Part shown: piece after piece, positions 56,176 through 64,000 of the stretch
How the letters are laid out: each line of letters starts with the position of its first letter
Position numbering within the stretch: position 1 is the stretch's first letter
Assembly: GCA_016271365.2 (NCBI GenBank)
Contig: CM057449.1
Span: 1,568,186,501-1,568,250,500, forward strand
DNA length: 64,000 nt
From: Neoceratodus forsteri
Taxonomy: Eukaryota; Chordata; Ceratodontiformes; Ceratodontidae
Reading direction: 5' to 3'
Made by a program: the position numbers and the translations under genes
Notes under the pieces: generated by a model
The model's input: only the letters and a program-made list of their open reading frames with translations
Told to the model about the DNA's origin: nothing
The model's database searches: none

Positions 56176-56541
56176 TTTATTTATTCATTTATTGAAATGT
56201 TTCACCAGGAAAGGCACGCTGAGCATCAGGATGCTTGTCTCACAGTGCGACCTGGGGGGGGGGGGGGTTACAGAGGGAAAGCAGAATTATACATAGTGTG
56301 ACATAAATTATAGGTTACAATGTACAAGGAATAGCAGCACATAGAGTAATTTAGGTTACATACATAGGATTACATCAACAACTGGTACAAATGGATTAGG
56401 TTGCAACAATACAGAGATTTACAGAACTGGACAGCCATAGTACTTAGTGGAGACAACCTAGTAGACAGTGACAACAGGATTGTAAGTGCATAGCAGTGAA
56501 GTGTGTAGGTTGATAGTATAAGCCAGTATTCATAGCAATAG

Positions 56542-59500
56542 CTAACTCCTCTGGTAAGGCTGCCTGGGGATTGGTAGAAAAATCTGGGGGGAGTAGAGGG
56601 GCAAGGGGTGCCAGTTACACAAGCAATTTACCATGTAGAAGTTTGACAGGGCAGCGGATAGAGAATGATTTGAGGTGGAGTGGTAGATTTGGACCAGGAG
56701 GTCATTCCAGAGTTTGGGGTGGTGGTAGGAGAAGACGGTGTGGCCCGCTGAGGTCCACCGGTGAGAGATTGACAGTAGCCTGGAGTTGGTTGACCTGAGT
56801 GCATGAAAGGGGGTAGGCAGGGATGATAAGAAGGGAGGCAAGGTAGGGTGGAAGTGATCCGAGCCAGAATTCTGAGGCAAATTTAGCACTCTGGAGTATG
56901 CTCTGGTTGTCCAGGGAGGGAAAGGCCAGTGATCAGTGGAGCTCGCAGTGATGGGCATGAGTGGGGCATCGAGGGTGAAGTGGCAGAAAGCACTGAAGAT
57001 GGGATCCAGTCTGGATACAGTGGTCTTGGGAGCAGCACTGTAGACTACATCACAGTAGTCAAAAGTAGGTAAGATCATTATCTGCACAATTTCATGTCTC
57101 GCAGTTAACGGGAGGCTACTGCGGTTCCTGTAGAGAGCGCTGAGCTTGGGGCATAGTTTTTACAGGATAGCGTCAACATGGGCAGAGAAGGATAGGTGTT
57201 GGTCATGGGCATGGGGTCAGTACTGTGCACGGCAGAATGTCATTCAAAATAATCGCGTTGTGCAATCTATTGATAACTTTTTTTCTGTGAGGCTCCACCC
57301 TCAACAACCCTCGTTATGGTGGAAACAATGCCTCCTCCCCCACTAAGGATTTAACTCGGGAGCCAACACGGAGAGTGCAGGTCAGGTTTCGCTTAATTCG
57401 GCGCTATTAAACATACGACATTATGACCTGGTACGTTGGTCGAGCCAGACCCCAGGTACCTAAAAGTAGTTACGTCCTCAAGGACAGTCCCATCAAGAGT
57501 GTGGAAGTTAGGGAGAGTAGTGGGCCTGGATAGTCTCTGCCTGGTGCCAGAGGTCATGAAGACTGTCTTTTTGGCATTGAGGGTGAGTTGGTGGGAACTA
57601 AGCCAGAGCTGAACTTTATTGAAATCAGCCTGAAAGCTGGTAGCAACATCCACAGGTGTCCAGCCAGAGGTAAATAGGACTGTATCATTTGCGTACATAT
57701 GAATGGCTGAAGATGAGCAGGTTTGTGGTAGATCATTGAGAAGGATGGAAAAAAGGATAGGGCTGAGTATGGATCCTTGTGGGGTACCAGTGTCAATAGG
57801 GAGCAGAGAGGAGGTGGAATCTGTGATTCTTACACATTGAGTTCTGCCTAACAAGTAGGCTCTGAACCAGTTGGTGCCAGACTCTGATAGGCCAGCTGCA
57901 GAGAGGTAGGATAACAATAGGGGATGGGAAACAGTGTCAAGTGCTTTGGCTAGGTCGACAAAGATGGCTGAGGTGATTAGCCCTTTGTCCATCCTAACAA
58001 GGATGGAGTCAGACAGCCTTAACAGGGAAGTGGCCTTAGAGTGGTGCTTTCTAAATCCAGACTGGTAGGAAGTGAAGAAGCTGGATTCAGTGAGGAAGTT
58101 AGAAAGTTGAGAGAGTATGAGGTGTTCCTGGAGTTTCACAAGGGCAGGGAGGAGAGAGATGGGCTGGTAGTTAGCCGTGGAGGTGGGGTCACCACCTTTA
58201 GGCAGAGGAATAACAGTGGCATGTTTCCAACCCATAGGAACAGTTGCAGTGGCAAACGAGAGGTTTAGAAGGTCTGCTAGTGGAGATGCAATAGCAGGGG
58301 CTGATAGGTAGAGTAATTTGGGATCCAGCCCATTGGAGGACTTGCCCTTGGAAGGGTTGAGGGTACGTAAGGCATTTAGAGCCTCAGTAGGAGAGATGTT
58401 TCTGAAGTAGAAGGTGTCTGGTCCATGGGGTTTTGGAGATTCGGCTTGAGTGCTGAGAGGAGCAACGGTGGGCAGGGAGGCCAGTAGGGTGGAAGCACAT
58501 GTGGTGAAGTAAGTATTGAACTCTGCGGCAACTACGAGTGGGTCTGAGAGATGGGTGCCATTAGAGACCAGTAGGAGGGTGAGGTCAGGCGAAGGGAGAG
58601 AGAGAAAAGGAAGTGAATGACTTTCCAAAATTTGGATGGCCTACTTAGATTGGCATTGAGGGTGGAGCTAAAGTACTCAGCTTTGGCTAGTTGGGTGGCC
58701 CTACTGCACTTATTATGGAGCATGCAGTAGGTGCTGTTATCACTAGGGAGGAGCGAGGATTTGTAAACTTTCCACGCCTTGTCTCGGGCATTTTGGCACA
58801 TTATTAGTTCAGGGGAAATCCAAGGTAGGTGGTTCCCTTGAACCCTGATACGTCGCATAGGGGCGTGTTTTTCCCAGACGTTAAGGAATGTGTTTCAGAA
58901 ATGTGTAAGAGAGTCATCAATATTAATATTATTAATGTTTGGGCCCCAGTTGGCATGGGCTAGGTCTTCCAGTAGGGGGGTAAGATTTAATGATTTATAG
59001 GAGTGTTGTACCAGAAATTTAGGGGGGATTTTTGGGCATTGGATTTTATGGACTAGGTAGGTTATGTGATGGTCACTTATAGAGTTGGATAGTAGACCAG
59101 CTTTGAGGATATGGTGAGGGTGGGAGGTGAGCGCCCAGTGAATTGGGAAGTGATTGCCAGTCTTGTGGCTAGTATATGTATAGTCCATGATGACCTGGAA
59201 GAGATTTAAGGCTGCTATCTCTGAGCGAGCTTTGTTGAGCGAGACAGCAGGCTAGTTGAGATTAAAATCTCCCATGATGTAAAGTTCACCAGAGGGGGCG
59301 AGGAAGACTAGGTGACTTATAAAGTCGGTGACAGTTACAGAAGGAGTACCAGGATGGCAGTAAACACCAGCAGCATAAATAGGGGAAGGACAATTTTAAC
59401 ATTAGCAGTTCATAGGCTTGGGGCATGGTTTTTGCTAGTGTTACAGAGAAGTGTAGGTTTGAGGCAGTGTAGATTGCAACTCCACCTCCTCTAGTGGGGC

Positions 59501-60046
59501 AGTCAAGATGTGAGACAGTACACCCAGGGATGGCAATGAATGGGTCCTTCAAGTTTAGGTTTAGCCAGGTTTCAGATAAGATTATGATGTCAGGAGCATG
59601 TTGGACCACCAGCACTTGGAGTAGGTCTAGTTTAGAGGCTAGGCTATGAATGTTTAGGTGGAGTACGCACAGTCCACGGGGGAGAGAGCCACATTGAATG
59701 GTAGAGGTGGCCGCTGAAGGGTTAATGACCATGGAGCCTGTGGAGATAATGGCAGGAGCAAGGCCTAGGTTTGGGTGTATGTCGCCCTTGGCAAGAAGAA
59801 GTGCAATAGATACTGCGAGAGTATATGTTTATACCACGTGGTGAGCGAGCGTCACCTAGGAGGCAATTTTTTTGTGTGGTCAGGGTGGGTATGACAAGAG
59901 GCAATTTGGTAAAGAGCTGACCAGAGGTGGGCATAAAAGAAAAGAGAGGAGTAGGGGTCAAGTGCATAGTGGGACCATGTTGAGACCAATAAGGATAGGG
60001 TTGCAGTGGGGGGGTGAGGATGTGTGGGATAGGATAGTTCAGGCAT
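56542..60046 (-). pseudogene. L2-A ORF2 (endonuclease, reverse transcriptase, C-terminal region)
   Basis: In minus-strand order, the endonuclease shows LHLNIHSLASKLDLLQVL, IIILSETWLN and RGGGVAIYTAS (59732-59286). The linker is at 59188-58532. The 411-aa frame 58628-57393 holds the RT: PKGGDPTSTANYQPISLLP, SGFRKHHSKATSLL, AIFVDLAKALDTV (motif A), GTPQGSILSPILFSILLNDL (motif B) and MYANDTVLF. The first catalytic Asp of motif C is changed to Asn (57675-57703). LTLNAKKT follows. The C-terminal frame 57087-56542 has ILPTFDYCDVVYSAA and PKLWNDL. Frame changes near 59290, 58600 and 57390 and the motif C change indicate a dead copy. Confidence 0.9.
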
Positions 60047-60359
60047 AAAGTAGGGAGGAGAATCCTTAGCTAGCAGTGTTGGGAGGATTAGGGGGTAGGC
60101 AGATAGTGATGGAGATGAACAGAAGTAGTGTCATAGATGGGAGAGCCATATCTGCCAGTTCTCAAACTAAGGCAGCGAGGAATAGTTTGCTGGCCTTGAG
60201 TCAGGCAGCCACTTTAAGGCTTAGTGGCAGCTATAGACTGAGAGGTCAGTGAGGCGTTAGGCAGGAGAATGGAATGAGGGAGTCAGTGAGGTTAGCGCAG
60301 CCAAAGTGGGTGGGGCTAGTAGTGAATTTAATAGGTGGCCTGGGTGGAGGTGGGGGGGC

Positions 60360-61585
60360 AAGAGAAAACCCCTAGTTAAAAGTGTATGGGGAAAGTTAAA
60401 TTTTGCTTGTAGAGCTTGGGCAGAAAGTCGGCTAGCAGGCATCAATTGGGAGCTTAGGGCTACTGGCCTGGCCAATCTGGAGCCTCAGGGAGAGATGGCG
60501 CTCCAATCACAGAGCCGCCGAAGCGTGTCGGTTGAGGAAGTTCAGAGGTAATATCTTGGGTGAGAGTACAGTGGCAGAATCAGGACAGGTGGTCGGAGAC
60601 TGCTGTTTCATGGTGGTGGCAGCTGGGGTCATGACCAAGGGCGCCACCAAGATCCGTGAGCGCCACTCGGGCATGGAAGAGACCTGCTGAATAAGGAAGC
60701 ACACTGTAAATTTAAGCGCATGAGATAGAGAAAAGAGAGGTGGGAGACTGGTGGCAGACCATCAGTGGGGTGGGGTGATATGAGAAACAAAAGGATTAGA
60801 TTTAGCAATGTAGAGGTGGAAGGGGTGGGGTTCTGGGGGACAAAGAGGTGTGAAAAAAAGAAGACAGAGAGAAAATTAGCCTGGGTGGGGTGTAGGAGCC
60901 AGGTATTGGAACTGTCTGGGGGGGGGAATTACAGGATACAGAGAGCTGGGAAAATATGGCCACAGTAGAGGAAAATGGTGCTGCAGACGAGGAATATAAG
61001 AGAGAGAGAGAAGCAGTTGGAGTGAGGAGGGAAAGGGAGGGCTGAGACACAGGGCAGAAAGTCAGGCAGGATATTGCACAGAGCTGAGCTTGTGAAAAGC
61101 AGTTGGCTATAATTACAATTACACAGTATCTAGCATAGATATTTAACTCTAAAAAAGCAGATTGGCTAGCGTTCTAAACATGCAGGAGCATAAGATTATA
61201 ACAGGCTGGTAAAAATCCAAAAAGGGCTGATAATCACTGTAGGACTACAAAAAACAAGTCTAAATCAAAACCCCGGTTAAAAGTGTACGGGGAAAGTAAA
61301 ATTTTGTTTGTAGAGCTTGGGCAGAAAGCCAGCTAGCAGGCACCAATCGGGAGCTTTGGGCTACCTACCTGGCCAATCCGGAGCCTCAGGGAGAGATGGC
61401 CCTCCAAGCACAGAGCCGCTGAATCGTGTTGGCTGAGGAAGTTCAGCGGTAATACCTTGGGTGAGAGTTCAAGTGGCAGAACCAGTAGGGTGGTCGGGAG
61501 ACTGCTGTTTCTTCGGTGGCGGCTGGGGTCATGGCCGAGGGCGCCGCCAAGATCCGTGAGCACCGCTCGGGATGCGGAAGAAACC
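60360..61585 (-). repeat. Duplicated 5' module of L2-A
   Basis: About 320 bp at 60360-60690 are repeated at 61265-61583 in the same orientation, about 900 bp apart. Landmarks are GTAGAGCTTGGGCAGAAAG, GAGCCTCAGGGAGAGATGGC and GCCAAGATCCGTGAGC. On the element's own strand the module is GC-rich and contains a GGCGCCCT-type core, and it lies at the extreme 5' end and again before the ORFs. Between them, 60700-61260 is purine-rich and non-coding. Confidence 0.75.
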
Positions 61586-62465
61586 ATTACCAAAGTTACA
61601 AGCCTGCATTTGCAAAATTCAACATAGGCTCATAACTTTGTTGTTTTTTTAATATTTTTACACCAAATTTTAAACATGGCCTTCTTATGACCCTGCCTCA
61701 TGAACAATGGCAGAGCAAATGTTTAAATCCTGCCTGAAAGGTGATTTTGTGCAGGGACTGCAAAATCAATGTTTGGGATGTAAAAACACATTTTGGGCAG
61801 GAGTTGAAAAATAACAGCTGTCACATTCATGAGGTGCTGTAAAGAAATGGCTATGTTGAACATTTTGAATAAAAATATGGAATATTACCAAACCTACAAG
61901 CCTGCATTTGCAATATTCTGCATATCCTGAAGATTTTTTTGTTTTTAAATATTTTTACACCAAATTGAGAACATAGCCTTCTTATGACCCCACCTCATGA
62001 ACAATGGCAGAGAAAATGTTCAACTCCTGCCCGAAAGGTGATTTTGCATGGGAATCACGAAATCACCTTCTGGGATGTAAAAAAACTTTGGCCAGGATTT
62101 GAAAAATGACAGCTGTCACATTCATGAGGTGCTGGAAAGATATGGCTGTATTGTAAATTTGGAGGAAAAATATTGAAAATTACCAAAGTTTTGAGCCTGC
62201 GTTTGCAAAATTCAATGTAGGCTCATAACTTTGCTTTTTTTAAATATTTTTACACCAGATTTTCCACATAGCTTTCTTATGACCCCACCTCATGAAAAAG
62301 GGCAGAGAAAATTTTCAACTCCCGTCCGAAAGATGATTTCGTGCAGGGACCGTGAAATCACCATTTGGGACAGATCTGCCTAATGACAGTTCAATTGTTC
62401 AAGAGGTAGGGTCCGAAAGAAGGCATGTTGAAAATTTGGGCCAAAAATATGCAAAAATTCCCAAA
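61586..62465. repeat. Tandem array of palindromic units, locus 2 right part
   Basis: Three units continue the array from the left of L2-A, with centres near 61745, 62040 and 62345. The last unit is diverged (GGGACAGATCTGCC) in the same way as the last unit at locus 1. It is followed by the same exit sequence CAAATTCCAGAAAATGCC / GCAAAAATTCCCAAATTA and TTCAAAA...CATTGAAAT. Confidence 0.8.
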
Positions 62466-62509
62466 TTATTACACTAAGTTCAAAATCTCATTGAAATACA
62501 ATGAACCGC

Positions 62510-62760
62510 ATATCTGTTTCTTCAGTTTGCATTCCGGCTTTGAAGAGTGAAGACGCGTCTGCACTCAGAGAAATATGTGTTGGACCCCTGATGGGCAAGT
62601 AAGGGCTTGGGGGGTGCGAGGTGGGAGGGAGGGTGGGGATAAGGAACAGCACAAAAGACATCAATGGATGGTTTCCTTTTTACAGGTGTCAAAAACAAAA
62701 ACAGGACCAAGGATTCTCATTGTGACACTGGGGGACTGGGTATCCCCAGTATCATTTTTG
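62510..62760 (+). repeat. G-rich module flanking the palindromic array, locus 2
   Basis: CTTCAGTTTGCATTCCGGCT begins the module and corresponds to 16806 at locus 1. The segment at 62567-62672 (ACCCCTGATGGGCAAGTAAG, GGGGATAAGGAA) is repeated at 63893-64000. No gene was recognised. Confidence 0.65.
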
Positions 62761-62837
62761 TTTCTGGGAGGGTTGGATGGTAGGTGCTGAGAAGGAGGGT
62801 CAGGTTGGGGGGTATGTATAATTTAATTTAGAAAAAT

Positions 62838-63236
62838 CGTCACTGTTCTGATCACAACACTGGGGGATTGGGCACCCCAGTGTCACTCCTATGTTTCTGG
62901 GGGGGGGTGCTGAGAGGGAGGTTAGGGGTTAGCTCTAATTTTAAAGAAAAAACAAACAGTGGTCACAGCAGAACATGGTACACTCTGCCATGTCCAAGAT
63001 GATCACCGCACTCCGTGCATGCCACGACTACTAGTGCAGCAGAGTGTGTTGGCCATCTTGGACATGGCAGAAAATATTCACATATTCTACTGTTTCGTAT
63101 ATTTTCTTCAAATAGAAATACCCCCACCCGACCCTCCCTCTCACCACCCACTACCTCACCCACCAGAAACATAAGAGTGACACCCGGGGTGCCCAATCCC
63201 CCAGTGTCATGATCAGGACGGCGCTGATTTTTTAAA
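62838..63236. repeat. ~400-bp foldback, G-rich/C-rich arms
   Basis: CTGATCACAACACTGGGGGA...CCCAGTGTCACTCCTATGTT in the left arm is mirrored by AACATAAGAGTGACACCC...CCCCCAGTGTCATGATCAG in the right arm. Near the centre CCATGTCCAAGATG pairs with CATCTTGGACATGG. The centre lies around 63025. The two arms give antiparallel short frames on both strands, none of them a gene. Confidence 0.75.
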
Positions 63237-63892
63237 AATAAAAATAGTGCAGTGTGAGTTAAGTGATCCATGGACACGGAGATGACTGTGGTGCAACTCC
63301 AACTGGTTGTTCAGTTGGAAAAAATGCAGAGTCCTTTTTTGATTGCAAGAGGTCTGCAAGACCCCGCCCACTGCAGCCCTAATTAGTGTGCCCATCTTTA
63401 ACTGATATTGCCATTCAATACTTCAGTTGCTCACCCTCCAGCACATATCTAGAGATAATTTTCAGTGTTGCTAGATCAAAAGTGAATAATAAAAGAACAT
63501 GTCTTTCCACAAAAAAAGTAGAGAGGCTCATGATTCTAAAAATGAACCAGCCCAAATTCAAGAACATATACTTTCCAAAATTTATGTAGACTGACAGCAT
63601 GCAGATTGCACATCGCATAGATGATGATGATGATAGAGAAGAATTCTGTTGTCACTAGCCAATAGCCTTTCCTCCTCTCTTTTCTGCTTGGGTAGATTGT
63701 TCTGTGATGTCTCCTTCTCCTCTTCCACAAGTTCCTTTCATTCTCAAACAACTAGCTACTGCTGGTTCTCCCACGTGCCAGTGAGGCCCAACCCAGTGCC
63801 AGCAGATACTGCTAACTAGTTCCCCGAAACAAACATAAAAATGACTGCACATATGTGTCACACAGTTTTTCAATCATTTTGTTTCATTGGCA
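63237..63892. other. Unassigned interval
   Basis: It contains a short GAT trinucleotide run (63618-63633). No family or gene was recognised. Confidence 0.35.
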
Positions 63893-64000
63893 TTTCTGGT
63901 ATTGGAACCCCCAATGGGTAAGTAAGGGCATGGGGGGTGCAAGGTGGTGGGCGCTGAGTGGGAGGGTCAGGTGGGGGATAAGGAATGGTGCAAAAAACAT
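63893..64000 (+). repeat. Second copy of the G-rich segment at the window end
   Basis: AACCCCCAATGGGTAAGTAA, GGGGGGTGCAAGGTGG and GGGGATAAGGAATGGTGC match 62573-62672. The copy runs off the end of the window, so another element of the same family probably follows. Confidence 0.65.

Larger units (their letters stand above)
56176..61585 (-). mobile_element. L2-clade LINE, 5.4 kb, inserted in the palindromic array (L2-A)
   Basis: The boundaries are set by the interrupted array: GGTGTAAAAAT stops at 56175 and ATTACCAAAG resumes at 61586. The 3' tail reads (on the minus strand) CCTTTCCTGGTGAAACATTT then AATAAATGAATAAATA. Upstream are the ORF2 remnants and a long 5' region. That 5' region holds a duplicated module (61583-61265 and 60690-60360). 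A few bases of the array seem lost at the junction and there is no obvious target duplication. Confidence 0.9.

Overview
This window is eukaryotic repeat landscape rather than a gene-bearing region. The protein remnants belong to vertebrate-type transposable elements: several CR1 LINEs, several L2-like LINEs, one L1/Tx1-clade LINE, a Penelope-like retroelement, a BED-finger hAT transposon and long tRNA-derived SINEs. Around them lie many palindromic (foldback or MITE-like) repeats, minisatellites, long AT tracts and a CA tract of about 545 bp. No spliced host gene could be recognised. The mixture of CR1, L2, Tx1, Penelope and hAT elements and the heavy nesting point to a non-mammalian vertebrate with an expanded genome (amphibian, lungfish or cartilaginous fish are candidates). 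The species cannot be fixed from the sequence, and I hold the group with only moderate confidence.

Layout. 1-530 is a degenerate minisatellite built from 6-bp units in blocks of about 120 bp. 540-3730 holds two copies of a large modular foldback repeat with GTTAGGGTT-containing arms, paired hairpins and AT tails. 4928-9250 is the best preserved CR1 (minus strand), with an ORF1 carrying a zinc-finger-like region and an SGNH esterase, and an ORF2 carrying endonuclease and reverse transcriptase. 9400-10095 is an L2-like 3' end. 10096-13380 repeats the foldback system and includes an 889-bp TIR element. 13480-16003 is a second CR1 (plus). 15995-17230 is a tandem array of palindromic units plus a G-rich module. 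17270-18190 is a reverse copy of the foldback repeat. 18490-20800 is unassigned.

21660-26900 contains L2 remnants, one of them split by a 3.1-kb insertion that itself carries a 556-bp SINE with a perfect 13-bp target duplication. 27550-34105 is a Tx1-like LINE, split by one CR1 (32076-33230). Its ORF2 end is inverted between two opposed CR1 sequences (33416-33685 and 34115-36812). 36815-37410 is a Penelope-like fragment. 37515-38216 carries L2-like tails. 38420-39890 has palindromic MITEs around a CpG-rich, promoter-like patch. 40175-40718 is the CA tract. 42100-45691 holds a possible small SINE, an L2 end, a CR1 end and a second copy of the long SINE with a 20-bp target duplication. 46650-48608 is a 68-bp minisatellite interrupted by a 756-bp palindromic TIR element. 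49290-55520 is a hAT transposase gene broken by three insertions, one of them LTR-like. 55560-62465 is the palindromic-unit array again, interrupted by a 5.4-kb L2 with a duplicated 5' module. 62510-64000 is the G-rich module and another foldback.

Nothing works as an operon or pathway. What the elements share is history: insertions within insertions give a relative time order. Every coding element I read has frameshifts, stops or changed catalytic residues, so I infer that none is autonomous now. The most unusual items are the roughly 600-bp tRNA-derived SINE family, the modular foldback repeat, the tandem array of palindromes seen at two loci, and the rearranged Tx1/CR1 block.
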